NCBI GenBank assembly: GCA_047967505.1
Contig: CM106538.1
From: Dipteris shenzhenensis
Taxonomy: Eukaryota > Polypodiophyta > Polypodiopsida > Gleicheniales
Length of the DNA stretch: 64,000 nucleotides
Reading direction: 5' to 3' (one strand)
Below, one piece after another: positions 43,394-54,151 of this stretch. Made by a program: the position numbers and the translations under genes. The number at the start of each line of letters is the position of its first letter. The stretch's first letter is position 1. The notes below the pieces were generated by a model that saw only the letters and a list, made by a program, of their open reading frames with translations, ran no database searches and was not told where the DNA came from.

Positions 43394-43963
43394 GGGCAGG
43401 TTCTAGTCAATGGGTTTCCGAAAGGAAGTTTCGTAGCACATCCTAGGATGTGGTCAGAAGAAGCCCACAACTATTCTGCTCTTGCAAGAGCATTCTTGCT
43501 GCGTAGCAGCAAGAGGATGTGGTCAGAAGAAGCCCACAACTATTGTCTTCCTGCGACGCAGCGAGACTACGCAATATCGAGTCAGCAAGACTACCCAGCA
43601 ATATTGAGTCAGCAAGACTATTGCTCTTGCTGCTACGCAATATTGAGTCAGCAAGACTACGCAGCAATATTGAGCACAATATTGAGCAGCAATATTGTGC
43701 TCAATATTGCTGCTCAATATTGTGCTCAATATTGCTGCGTAGTCTTGCTGACTCAATATTGCGTAGCAGCAAGAGCACTATTGTGCTCAATAGCACTATT
43801 GCTGCGTAGTCTTGCTGCTACGCAGGAAGAGCACTATTGAGCACAATAGTTGTGGGCTTCTTCTGAGCACATCCTAGGATGTGCTACGAAACTTCCTCTT
43901 GACCCGACTTTTTCCGACTCTTCTTCGTCCCCATTTCGGAAACCCATTGACTAGAACCTGCCC
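43394..43963. repeat. long foldback palindrome
   Basis: The left arm starts GGGCAGGTTCTAGTCAATGG and the right arm ends with its complement (CCATTGACTAGAACCTGCCC). The arms continue with GGAAGTTTCGTAGCACATCC, CTAGGATGTG and AGAAGAAGCCCACAACTATT in matching order; the right arm has an extra stretch of about 27 bp near 43914. The centre (about 43560-43780) is built of nested copies of CAATATTGAGCA, GCAATATTGTGC and CGTAGTCTTGCTG in both directions. A 69-bp segment is tandemly doubled in the left arm (43448 and 43517). A transcript would fold into a very long hairpin. Confidence 0.88.
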
Positions 43964-44029
43964 ACAACTATTGTGCTCTTGCAAGAGCACAACACTTGTG
44001 AGCTTCTCCTGCATGCTGTTAGCCTTCAA

Positions 44030-44974
44030 ATGAGTCCTGCACTCGCCAACTTCCATCAGCCATCCTCCATAGCTCCTTCACGATCCTTCCTTCCATTTCC
44101 CTCCCCGATGCACTTCCCATCCCTTGTATATAGCACCCTTCAATCCCTTGTCCTTGCTGCTTGGAGCCGTAGACGCGCCATCTTCTTGTTAATTAGCTTC
44201 AACCTCATGGCTCTGTTTCCTTCCTTCCGCCGCTACGCCCTCGCTGCCTGCCGATTCTTGTCCTACAATATCTTCTGGCCTCGCTTACCTTGCAAGATGA
44301 TCTACCATTTGCTGGCTTCTCCCCACTTGTGTATTCTCCTTAATCTCGTTATCTTGACCAAAATTGTCGTGAAGTCCTCCGTCCTCAGCGCGGCTAAGCC
44401 TGCAGATCGTTTGCCAGTGTTTGAGTCCGTTGAGCACGCTCTGCTAGGGGCGCATGCTAGTGCTAAAATAAGGGTTGTTACGAATCTCAGTGCGTTAGAA
44501 GAAATCGTTCGGCAGGAGCGGCAGAGGCTTTTCACGAAAGATCTCAGCTTGGAGAATACATCTCGACTGATTCTATCTTCTGAAGAGCAAGAGAAATTCT
44601 CGGCGGCCAATGATAAAGTACATGCTGCCCTTAGTGGAGATAACACAACAGTGGTATTCATCATCCAGAAAGGACTCCCTTATTATGATGATCTGCCTCC
44701 AATGGAAGATCCTTCACGTAAGGTGGTAGCACAGGCTGTCGTTACTGAAGGTAGGAACGCGGCTGGGCATCCGGATGAGCAGCTGGATAAGATTTGTGAA
44801 CGTGAAGACAATCAGGTGTATATTGGAGAGGCCGAATCTAGCGACGACGAATCCGGTCGGGAAGAACTCAATCGCAGAGCAGATGCCTTCATTCTTAACT
44901 TTCGGAGAAATCTATGGCTGCAAAGGCAGGAATCAGGCAGACGGAGGTACGGCTTCGAACGTGAGGGAGCGTGA
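44030..44974 (+). CDS. DUF4408 and DUF761 family protein
   Basis: 314 residues in one exon. The start chosen is MSPALANFHQ at 44030, because the earlier ATG at 43973 lies in sequence repeated from the foldback. Residues 25-120 hold several hydrophobic segments (LVLAAWSRRRAIFLLISFNLM, then LLASPHLCILLNLVILTKIV), fitting a membrane-associated DUF4408 region. The middle is charged. The C-terminus reads REELNRRADAFILNFRRNLW followed by LQRQES, the clear DUF761 signature. This pairing is known from plant membrane proteins of mostly unknown function. Codon usage and lack of stops suggest a functional gene. A TGA ends it at 44974. Confidence 0.88.
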   Translation: MSPALANFHQPSSIAPSRSFLPFPSPMHFPSLVYSTLQSLVLAAWSRRRAIFLLISFNLMALFPSFRRYALAACRFLSYNIFWPRLPCKMIYHLLASPHLCILLNLVILTKIVVKSSVLSAAKPADRLPVFESVEHALLGAHASAKIRVVTNLSALEEIVRQERQRLFTKDLSLENTSRLILSSEEQEKFSAANDKVHAALSGDNTTVVFIIQKGLPYYDDLPPMEDPSRKVVAQAVVTEGRNAAGHPDEQLDKICEREDNQVYIGEAESSDDESGREELNRRADAFILNFRRNLWLQRQESGRRRYGFEREGA

Positions 44975-45320
44975 GACGGTCAAATTCTACAGCCGTATAC
45001 AAAAAGCTACTGCTGTAACTATGTGAATATTCTGTAGAAAAAAGATTGTGCCATTCAGCAAACTCCTGGTTTGGTGTACAGTATTAGGACTTTTATACGA
45101 GGCGATAAACTGATGGAAATAGTTGTACCACGTCTAAAGTATTTCCCGCTGCTAGACTGCACAGTATACAGACATCTTGTACATATTGTACGCCCAAATA
45201 GGGTGGGACTTTTACATGCCATCCTTGTACGTATTATACGCCCATCAGGGTGGGACATCTGCATCCATCAGGATGGGAGTGCTACGTTAAACCCTGGACA
45301 GAAATAATTGTAATAAATGT
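44975..45320 (+). other. probable 3' UTR with repeated TTGTAC...TACGCCC units
   Basis: Follows the DUF761 stop. CTTGTACATATTGTACGCCC and CCTTGTACGTATTATACGCCC form a near-tandem pair at about 45175-45245. AATAAA lies at 45312-45317 in a T-rich context, a plausible polyadenylation signal. Confidence 0.5.
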
Positions 45321-45689
45321 CAATTGTTGTGTACTCAAACTCATGCGAGCTGACTCTGGTTATTATACTTTTGATCGATTTGCTTCAGCTCTCGATCACG
45401 GAGTACAAACCACAGCTGGAAAATGAGGGGAAAGCGGCTAAGGATTACTTAAACAAAAGATTTTCCACGACGAACCGCATTTCGCATCATTCCGCTTAAA
45501 TTCGCACACTCATAAGGTTACAGTCTAGTATCGTAGTATAGTTCCACTTTTTAAAGGATCAAAGGCTCAAAGAATATGTTCTCGAAGGTGCTACTCAACA
45601 AACCCGTAGATACTTATAGAAGTGCAACCTGCCATTGTATAGACGAGTAACCTGACCCGTCTACGACGAGCTAGAGACCCGCTACATTG
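45321..45689. other. no gene seen
   Basis: Intergenic sequence between the DUF761 gene and the PPR relic, without recognised motifs. Confidence 0.4.
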
Positions 45690-46230
45690 GGTCTAACATG
45701 GAATCTCAAAAGCAACCTTGCTAATTTGAGAATGGCATCCAAACTTGTGTTGCCACATGCTTTCAAGATGGCAACAAAGGTAAAGCTACTTGGCGACAGA
45801 CCTTGCTCGAGCCTTGCTCCTACATTCGCACATAAAAGCCAAAGGCTTCCTCGCTTTCTTCTTGTTTGACATACCCCAAGATCATTGTACTCCATGTAAG
45901 CACATTAATTAAAGACTTGTAATGCTCCCACATTTTGTGAACATGTCCACCAAAGTGGTTCCCACAAAAAAATCAAACTCAAAGCCAATCTTTAAAACTT
46001 TAGAGTTGTTTCCTAAACTTCCTTTAAACTTGCTTCCCCTCTTCCATCATGCAAGGCTATACTGTTGCATGCCTTACCATGACATCCAAGCATACAAATT
46101 CAAAGCTAACACATCCTCATCTTGCTTGTTACAACCCATGATCATGCTAGACCAAGAAGACACACTAATGGGAGTTGTCTAGACCTTCGATTCTTGTGAA
46201 TGCACCTCAGATTGACCTTCAAAGGCTACA
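45690..46230 (-). pseudogene. pentatricopeptide repeat (PPR) gene relic
   Basis: Reading leftward, frames separated by shifts give FEFDFFVGTTLVDMFTKCGSI, then MILGYVKQEESEEAFGFYVRM, then GLSPSSFTFVAILKACGNTSL. This is the normal succession of S-, L- and P-type PPR motifs in plant organellar RNA-binding proteins. The piece spans about two to three repeats, with stops (near 45905 and 46020) and a shift near 45820. No organelle targeting sequence or start is present. An upstream piece (VLATCVAFEGQSEVHSQ near 46200) may be another repeat. Confidence 0.7.
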
Positions 46231-46480
46231 CATGTAGCCAAGACTCTACGAAAAGCACATAGTCAGTTGCAATGCCACTACCAAAGGGTGGCTTGAATGA
46301 CCACTATGCCTCAGTTCAACTTCCACAAATATCAATTGTACCGGTATGAGCTCTTACTTATATGCAAGCTTTGCATAACTATAAATTGTGTTAAATGGGA
46401 GATGGATTTGCTCATTCATTGACGATTCTACTCTTGGCCACACATGGACACAACCCATGTGATCCTTTTAAAGGATCTTA
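46231..46480. other. no gene seen
   Basis: May contain further decayed PPR sequence on the minus strand, but no clear motif was read. Confidence 0.3.
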
Positions 46481-46732
46481 AATTTGAAGGGAGAATGTAA
46501 AGAATGTAAATATTATATATATACATATAAATGTATATATAATTGTAAAGTAAAATATATAAATATCTATGTATATAAATTTATGTTTATATACATATAT
46601 ATTTGTTTATTTATTTATTTAAAAATAAATAAATATTTATATTTATATTTAAATATACATATTTTTAAAGTATAAATACAAATAAATATACATATACATA
46701 CATACATACATAAACGTATGTTATATGTATGT

Positions 46733-46800
<68 letters not shown>

Positions 46801-46904
46801 CTCTCTCTCTCAACCTCCGGTCTCACGTACGAGATTAGTCTCCATATATAATAGAATAGTTGTAATATATTCTCACTCCCACTGTCTCTCTCTGTCTTTA
46901 TACA

Positions 46905-46951
<47 letters not shown>

Positions 46952-46990
46952 TATAATGTATATTAGATAGTATATAATATGAAATATACA

Positions 46991-47041
<51 letters not shown>

Positions 47042-47045
47042 CTTC
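46480..47045. repeat. microsatellite cluster: AT-rich, (CT)n(CA)n, (CATA)n, (TA)n, (CT)n
   Basis: 46500-46720 is almost pure A and T with TATA words. (CT)n at 46735-46774 and (CA)n at 46775-46800 follow. (CATA)n runs at 46903-46932 and (TA)n at 46933-46951. A second (CT)n is at 46992-47039. Open frames across them are artefacts. Confidence 0.9.
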
Positions 47046-47090
47046 TCTACTTCTCTGTTGCCTCCTTTGACTGTACCAACTATCAGATCA

Positions 47091-47260
47091 TTGTATATAT
47101 ATGCATAGGCCCGTCAAAGACTATGGTGACATGTGGCATCTCATGCAACTGCGACGACATGTGGCATCATGTTGTATATATGCATAGGCCCGTTAGAGAC
47201 TGCGACGATTGGATGGGAGGACGTCTTGCACGATGACATGTGGCATCTCAAGAGTTGTGA
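47091..47260. repeat. two tandem copies of an 81-bp unit
   Basis: TTGTATATATATGCATAGG at 47091 and TTGTATATATGCATAGGC at 47172 start similar units that include CCCGT, GACTNNG and GACATGTGGCATC. Confidence 0.75.
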
Positions 47261-48690
47261 CTAGACTACACTGTAGTTTGGTCAGAGGGTAGGTGGAGCC
47301 CTACGTCAGTCTGTGCTGCCACATGTCCTTAGCACATCCTGTCGTGATCGGCTCTTTCATAGTTTGCCCGTATCGGCACAGAAAACTCCCTCCTCTTCGT
47401 CCCCCAAGCCTCCTCTCTCCCCAAACCTCTATCCTCCTCCCCCGAACCTCTAGAATGCTTCCCTAAGCCTCCATATCCCTACCACATGGCTGGCTTGGTA
47501 ATAGCCTCTGTTAAGAATATAATTTATATACATATATATATATATATAATATGTGTGTATATATAAACTAAACACGAAATGTTGAAAAAACATTTAAAAC
47601 GCTCGCCGCCATAGACTTACACCTTTGTCTCCAGCTCAGCAGCAACTAACCTCATGCCTCACCGATAGACCCTGCACATCTACGTGGACCCACACACGTC
47701 TACCTCGCAACCCCTTGTCTTGACTATGCTTCCCCTCCTGCTACTGATAAAACAACAAAAGTGGCCAACCACCATCCTCTATCTATTGTGCTACCAATCG
47801 TGCTCTTCTGCACTATTAGCTGCTCTTCCAGTGTGTAGCCGATCCTTCAGCCCGAATATTCCAGCCTGCGCGACTGTTCTTTGCTACACATGCTCTCCAC
47901 TCCACTCGTTAGCTGCTTAATCTAGTCACCAATGATGCCAATCTATTCTCACGCCTCTATTCCCTCCCATTGCCCAAGTTCTCAGCTCATCTCTGCTTGT
48001 TGTCTACTGTTGTGACTCACCACCTCTAAGTCCTCACTCGTGTTAGCAACAATCTTCTCTCTTCAGCCCTACTCATGCACAGTGCTGCCCAGGTGCCTCT
48101 CCTATGATGTGTCAAGAAGGTAAGGGCACCACATCAACACGTGGCAATCTCCTAGCTCCCTCCACTCCACCTCCTCTTGCCACATGGAGCGCTCTTTGCT
48201 AGGAAGAGGACTTGAAACCTTTCCTTAAAGCAGTAGTAAATATTTCCATCCCACCACAAAAAGGAAACAATACAAAAGAGAGGCTCAGAGTCCCACTAAT
48301 ACATGGTCCTCTGACCTTACCAAAATGTTGTACTACTATCTGACTATCACCTCCAGATTCTTGAGACTGTGTGCTCCATTGAGATTATGTAGACTCTGTC
48401 CGTGATCCCTTCCACCTTGCTGTCCAAGTAGTCAGCCTAGGTGGGCAGCACCTTCATCTAAGTCTGCAGTCCTTGTAGGTCTCCTTCACCTCCCGTGTAC
48501 AGGCCCAAGGATGGTCCTACTGCTGCTGCTTCCTGCACTTGGATTGTTGCTCCAAGTGATGCCTTATGAGCCCCAGAAGGGGACCACCCAGCAGCCCTCC
48601 TACTCACCGCAACCCCTACTGGCTAATCTAGTAGGGCTCTATTTAAGGCCCTAAAGCCAGCCCTTTTACTACTGCTCCTGGCAACCTAGG
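47261..48690. other. no gene seen; dispersed repeat at 47380-47490
   Basis: 47380-47490 matches the reverse complement of 63670-63800 (TATGGAGG, AGCATTCTAGAGGTTCGG in that sense). The rest is C- and T-rich with short frames and no recognised domain. A (TA)n stretch lies near 47522-47550. Confidence 0.5.
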
Positions 48691-50450
48691 TGCCCTACAT
48701 ATCTGCCCTATCCCAGGGCCTATGGCAGGCCTACCACCTACCCATAGCCCTCACCTATCTACTCCATCTTCCCTACCATTTGTCCAGGTCTTTTCATGCC
48801 CCAAACCTTGGTCCAATGGAAAGCCCTAAGCCTTTGCCAAACACCTGTAGATCTGTACATCATCTACACCTCCATTTTGCCTTGGATCCATCTTTTGTCA
48901 TGCCACGTGGACCTCCGTACAGTCTGCTCCAAGCATTCGTACCAAGCCATACCCATGCTGACATCATTGTGGTCTTCTTCAGTCCCTTTGCACAGCCTGT
49001 TGCTGTCCACCTTGGTGCCAGGTACTCATTTCTTATGCTGCCCACATGGTAGCCCATGTGCTGCCCATGTGGTAGCCCCCTTGCTGTGAGGTGCTGCCCA
49101 TGTGACAACCCCCTCTCTTTCTTTTTCTATTTGGGCATGCTGCCCACATGGCATCCAATCAGATGCCCATGTGGCACCCCTAGCCCTAGGTCCACCTCCC
49201 CCATGCTCTCCTCATTTGGGGGTTTACAGATGGGGATGTGACCTGCCCATTTCCAACATAAATGTATGCCCAATAGGGCTGAATACAACTGAAAGAATAA
49301 GTATTGTATGAAGGGATAAACCCTCACCCTAGATGAGCAGAAGAGGGCTGCTTTGATGCAGACCCTAATGCTGCTGCTGTCCAAAATGAACGGGCCTGGA
49401 AGCTGTCCTGTAAGTGCCAAGGATGAAGTGGATTTGCTACTCCTAATCCTAGCCTGACCTCAGCTGCCAAACACTGCTGTTGGCTGCACTGTTCAACCCT
49501 TGAAGAGAATGAGAAATGAGTCCAAGGGGGTTGCCTTTTATAGGCCCACTTGGACCCTAGAAATGACCAACCAGGGTAGTCTATGGACTGACCCCCTGGC
49601 CAAATCTGTCTCGACCAAGCTGGTCAGGCTACTCCAATCACCGACTTGCTGAACCAAATAAAACATACTATGGATCTATATGAAAATAATATCCTTATGA
49701 ATCTATACAAAAAAAATGAGCCTCTTGGAATGAATATACTCCATCTTAGGTCTATACAAAATCAGTATACTTCTAGCTCCTGACTCCATACAAAAAAAAT
49801 TACTGGCTTTGAGTCTATACAAAACGAATTTACTCCCAAGGCTGTACAAAATGAATATACTCCCCAGTCTACACAGCATATATACCCCTAGCTCCTGGGT
49901 CTATACAAAATCAATAAACTCGTGGGGGTCTATACAAAATTGGAATGTAGTCCTAGCTCTAGAGTGAATATACTCCTACAACCTGTGACAACCATGGTCT
50001 AGTAGGCCCATACGTTCAATGTGACCTTAAGGGGAGAGGAGATAACGTCAAGGTGTAGAAGCTGCAACGTAAAACTATACACCATTAACAATATTATAAT
50101 GCAGTCTTATTCAACCCTCAAATGTATACAAAGAAAGACTACCTATGGCAAAGGGACATAGAAAATAGACCATGTATTCACCTATGACCACGCAGTACTA
50201 GTTCTTCGTCTGTAAGACCATCTATATAGTATAATTGACTTGAAATTCTACTTTACCACAATTACTTTCTTGCACGTCTATCTATAATTCACCAATGACC
50301 TGTTGCAGGGCATTTTTTCCCCACATCCTACCAACCTAATAGTTACCCCCATGCTACATCTATTCGTTATCTGCCTGGGCCTGTTGTAGCCCTAATCTAT
50401 GGCCCATGGTCTTCTCCTACCAGGCGCCAATCAGCTCCAACCTTCTGCCT
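48691..50450. other. no gene seen; CCCATGTGG-rich block and TATACAAA-rich block
   Basis: 49040-49240 has many GCTGCCCA(C/T)ATGG and GCCCATGTGGCA words. It matches 51050-51290 in order and ends in the same CACCTCCCCCA.GCTCTCCTC phrase. 49670-49960 has at least eight CTATACAAAA words with variable spacing. Confidence 0.55.
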
Positions 50451-50479
50451 ACTATTTTGCATCTATACCAGCCCTAGAT

Positions 50480-51045
50480 CTTGCCCTAGATCCACCATAC
50501 CAGCCTCATACATGTTGCTGCAGGTACCTATAGAACCATGCACTCCTGGGCTATACCAGCTCTTCCAAGCCATCCAATCTCAGCCTAACTGCTATAGGAT
50601 GTCCACGCAATCTTGCACAGGCCTCCATGCTCCAGTCAACATGTTCCAGGCTCCAAATCGGCCAGAACTATTTTGAATTGTTCCACCTTGTCATGTGTCT
50701 GCTCCGTATAAAATCTCTCCATCAGGAGCTCCACTCTCCCTATTGTTTTGCATCTGGACCAGCCCTAGATCTATCGTACCAGTCTCATACATGTTGCTGC
50801 AAACATCCATCATGAAGGTGGCTCCAGATCCATGCACTCCTAGGGTGTACCAGCTCTTCCAAGGCATCCAATCTCAACCTGACTGCTCCAAGATGTCTAC
50901 GCAGTCTTGCACAGGCCTCCATGCTCTATTCGACATGTTCCAAGCTCCAGATCTTGCCCAAAACTACTGCAAACTATTCCACCTTGTCACACATCTGCTC
51001 CGTACACAATCTCTCCACCAGGACCTCCACTCATGGCCAAGTAAG
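50480..51045. repeat. imperfect tandem duplication, about 294 bp per unit
   Basis: The phrases CATACATGTTGCTGCA, CATGCACTCCT, ACCAGCTCTTCCAAG, CATCCAATCTCA, TCTTGCACAGGCCTCCATGCTC, CAACATGTTCCA-type and CTATTCCACCTTGTCA recur in order. CATGCACTCCT, for example, is at 50537 and 50831. No gene is recognised in either copy. Confidence 0.85.
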
Positions 51046-51428
51046 TCTCTTATTGTGCTGTCCACATGGCAGCCTATGTGCTACCCATGGGGCAACCCCA
51101 TATTACTTTTCTTGATTGCTTGTATGCTGCCCATATGCTAGCAACAATGTTGCCCATGTGGCAGCCCCCTCTTCTTTGTTTTCCCTGAGTTTGCTACCCA
51201 CATGGGAGCCAATAAGCTACCCATGTGGCAGCCCTAACCTTGAGTCCACCTCCCCCAAGCTCTCCTCATATGGGGGCTTACAGATGGAGAGGTGACACCC
51301 TCTCACCGAAACATCTCGTCATGATCCCAACTCATCGATGAAGATGCTCAAGTAGCTCCCGTGTCATAGCTCGCTAGAATAATACGGTGTCTATGTCACT
51401 TCCTGGTCATTCAACCAGTGGCTCCTGC

Positions 51429-51890
51429 TCAACCATGTCCGGTCTTGCGCGAGCACACCACCTTGGTACACAGGTCCATCTTTGGTAGCACCAGATTGCA
51501 TCCCCCTCCTTCAAACACAAACCCACCTCCAAGCTTGAGCACCCCAAGCACCGACCAGATGTTCCCCTCATAAAAGGTGAACCACCTGAGGTTATTAAGA
51601 CACCATGCTATCAGGGTTTGTTTCAACTCGTCATTCTGGTAGGGTCTACAACTAAACAACATACTCGAGAAATCAAATCTGAGGAATAAATCCAGATTAC
51701 TTGGACCATGAGCTCCCACTGAGCATCTTGTCATGCCCCCTTCTAATTGAAAGTATTCATATGACTCTGAATCTATAGGTCCTACCAAAGAATCCTCCTC
51801 TATGTTAGCAATACCAGCTAAGCACTTGGATAACTCCAAGCTCTCATCACTCTCCTTCACTTTTACAAAAGTTTTTGACTCCTCATCCAA
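51429..51890 (-). CDS. hypothetical reading frame, 153 codons
   Basis: The protein begins MDEESKTFVKVKESDESLEL and contains LRFDFSSMLFSCRPYQNDEL, IAWCLNNLRWFTFYEGNIW, VLGVLKLGGGFVFEGGGCN and LVLPKMDLCTKVVC. It is acidic at the start and glycine-rich later, and upstream frames are closed by stops. No domain was recognised. It lies between a duplicated CCCATGTGG block and a primer-binding-site-like sequence at 52153, so it may be part of an LTR element. Being a single open frame amid decayed sequence is weak support for coding. Confidence 0.3.
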   Translation of the reverse strand: MDEESKTFVKVKESDESLELSKCLAGIANIEEDSLVGPIDSESYEYFQLEGGMTRCSVGAHGPSNLDLFLRFDFSSMLFSCRPYQNDELKQTLIAWCLNNLRWFTFYEGNIWSVLGVLKLGGGFVFEGGGCNLVLPKMDLCTKVVCSRKTGHG

Positions 51891-52149
51891 ACATCCTTAC
51901 CAAGACACCAGGGTTTGCATATCTCTCCTCAACAACATCTCCTGATGTCACCAAGAAGAGTTCAGCTATGACCACCACATTAGCCATGAGATAAGAGTAC
52001 AAAAGTTGTACACCTGCCTGAACCTTGGCCTCCCTTGAAAGGGTACTGTCCTTCAGACATCAAAGTAGATTCCCCCAAGCTTTGAATCAAGGTCGTCCTT
52101 CAGCAAGGTCATTGCCTTCAAGCTTCACTTCTTGTGAGTTTCCGTCATC

Positions 52150-52168
52150 AGAGCTCTGATTCCATGTT
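52150..52168 (-). other. primer-binding-site-like sequence and LTR end
   Basis: The minus strand reads ACTAACA, then TGGAATCAGAGC, one mismatch from the usual Copia tRNA site, preceded by a CA end. The matching second LTR (starting TGTTAGTAAAATG on plus) was not found, so the element is unresolved. Confidence 0.45.
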
Positions 52169-52770
52169 AGTAAAATGATACGCAGCAGAAAGACTTATAG
52201 AGCCTAGGAAATTCACACAAAAGAGGTTGTGTAAGTGGAATCTAAAACTTCTTTACTTTGTGTATTTAATATACATGTGCAGTGAGTGAATGAGCAGATG
52301 CACAGGGGAGATATAGAACCAACAAAGCTTTATATTTTCGTCCAAAGATAGATACAATACCAAAATGGATGTCTTCAATGTGCCACCCTCTACCAGCAAA
52401 ATGATCAGCTAGACGTGCCTCGTGAATACACAAAACAGTGTTGTCCTCCTACCTCCATGGCACTCTCCAAAAACTCAGCCTGTGTGCTCCCTTATGAGCC
52501 TTGGTGGGCCTCGTAGCTATCCTTTCAGAAAGCATAGGTAAGGCAGTGTCTGACCTTTAATCTTGATCTCCTTGCTGCCCTGACATGCAACAAATGGTGA
52601 GGCCCAAGCTTCTCCTGATGATCCCTGATCCTTACTGCCTTGAATGTCAGCCTAGGATCCAATCACCCTCTACACTATGTCTGCAGCACCCAGACTGCCT
52701 GAAGTATGGCCCCACTCATGCTGTCTTGCAACTTCAATCTGTTCTTGAGGTGATCTCTTGTGAGCACTCT
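52169..52770. other. no gene seen; possible LTR
   Basis: May be the 5' LTR belonging to the primer site at 52150-52168. No coding motif was recognised. Confidence 0.3.
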
Positions 52771-52774
52771 TTGC

Positions 52775-52890
52775 CAAAAAGCGTCACTATATAGCAATCG
52801 AACACGACAAATTGTTGCTATATAGTGACAGAATAGGGCAAAGCATCACTATATAGGGACGGAACAAGGCAAAGCGTTGCTATATAGCGA
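52775..52890 (+). repeat. CACTA subterminal repeats
   Basis: GTCACTATATAGC, TTGCTATATAGTGAC, ATCACTATATAGG and GTTGCTATATAGCGA occur in both directions within about 115 bp. Such clusters lie next to CACTA termini and bind TNPA-type proteins. The terminus may be CACTCTTTGCC at about 52765 or a CACTATATAG inside the cluster. This family differs from the GTCGGTA motif near 40400. Confidence 0.65.
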
Positions 52891-53479
52891 TGGTTCAGGG
52901 CACTTATTGTCAGAAGAGAGAAAAGGAGCTCATGGGTGGCTATTTTTTGGATCTTAATAGATTTCCTTGCAGCTCATGTTGTGATTTTGGAAGTGTGCAG
53001 ATGGAAGGGACGAGTGGAAGCTTGTCAGATGATGTGCCAATGCTCGGGAGCGTAGAGTGGCTTATGGAGAGGTTGTATTATCATTGCACTCATTGCAAGC
53101 GAGAAGTACAACATCAATGTCGTATTGTCATGCAGCACTTGTGGATGTATGAGGGTGCCGAGGGTGCGCATATACCTTCACACTTTGAGCAAGACTATAG
53201 TCTCCCGGATGTGCCAGATGATGACGAGGGTATGGTGGACATGATGGATTCTATTTTTAGGGGCACTACATCACATGTACACGTGATGTCAGAGTCTGAG
53301 GTCAATATGCGAGAGTTGCAATCAACACAGTTGTAGGAGGGTGCTAGGATGTTTAAACTATGGGCTTGTCTCTCAATCTTGAATCTGCAAGCAAAGTATG
53401 GGTGGTCGGATACAAGTGTCTCGGCCTTAATAAAGTTAGCTCGTCCATTAGTTTGACTCATTATTTGGATATTATTTGT

Positions 53480-54151
53480 TTTGAGAATCATCATGTATGT
53501 TTGAGAATCATCATTATTAGAAGCCTATGTATGTTTGAATTGTGACTCTCTTTTATCCTCTCTTTTCGTCTCTTTTCTCCTCTCTTTTTCTCTATTATCT
53601 CCTCTTTTTCTCTCTTTTTCCTCCTCTCTTTTCCTCTATTTTCCTCTCTTTTCTCCTCTCTTTCCTTCTCTTTTTTTCTCTCTTTTATCCCCACTTTTTC
53701 TCTTTTCACTTTCTCTCTTTTTCTCTCTTATCTCCTCTCTTTTTCTGTCTTTTTTCTCCTCTCTTTTCTTCTTTTTCTCCTTTGTTTTTCTCTCTTTTTT
53801 CTCCTCTCTTTTCCTCTCTTTCTTCTCTCTTTCCTTCTCTCTTTTTCCCCACGTGAAGCTTCAATAGCCTACCATTGAGCAAACAGATACAGACTTCTGT
53901 CACTCTAATTCAAAGAATGCACGAGTCTGTAAATGTTTGCTCAATGTCAAGCTGTAGGATTCTAATCTTGCTCAATGTCTTATAGGTATTCTAAGCTGTA
54001 GGATTAGTGACATGACTTCTTTGTTGCTTTGAAAGAGGGAAAAAGAGAAAGAAAAGGGAAAAAGAGAAAGAAAAGAGGAAAAGAGAGGTGAGAATCATCA
54101 TGTATGTTTGAGAATCATCATTATTCAAAGCCTATGTATGTTTGAATTGTG
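53480..54151. repeat. direct repeats bracketing a pyrimidine-rich insert in the TNPD gene
   Basis: GAGAATCATCATGTATGTTTG with ATTCAAAGCC- or AGAAGCC-type continuation appears at 53480-53542 and 54089-54151. Between them lie TTTTCTCTC-type repeats (53548-53855), a piece of TNPD intron-like sequence (53975-54033 resembles 55600-55700) and an AAAGAGAAAG purine run (54038-54087). Confidence 0.75.
53548..53855 (+). repeat. TTTTCTCTC low-complexity tract
   Basis: Almost only C and T. Phenylalanine- and serine-rich frames here are artefacts. Confidence 0.92.

Noticed and set aside
43370-43840. 156-codon frame in the foldback
   Set aside because: The frame follows the palindrome's internal repeats; the opposite strand is open in the same way, as expected for an inverted repeat.
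43973-44029. upstream ATG as the start of the DUF761 gene
   Set aside because: The first 19 codons fall largely in sequence repeated from the foldback; the next ATG gives a normal-looking start. Not fully excluded.
46665-46991. frames across the microsatellite cluster
   Set aside because: They consist of repeats of R-E, H-T and Y-I from CT, CA and CATA tracts.
53535-53867. phenylalanine- and serine-rich frame in the TNPD gene
   Set aside because: Composed of TTTTCTCTC repeats; no protein signal.
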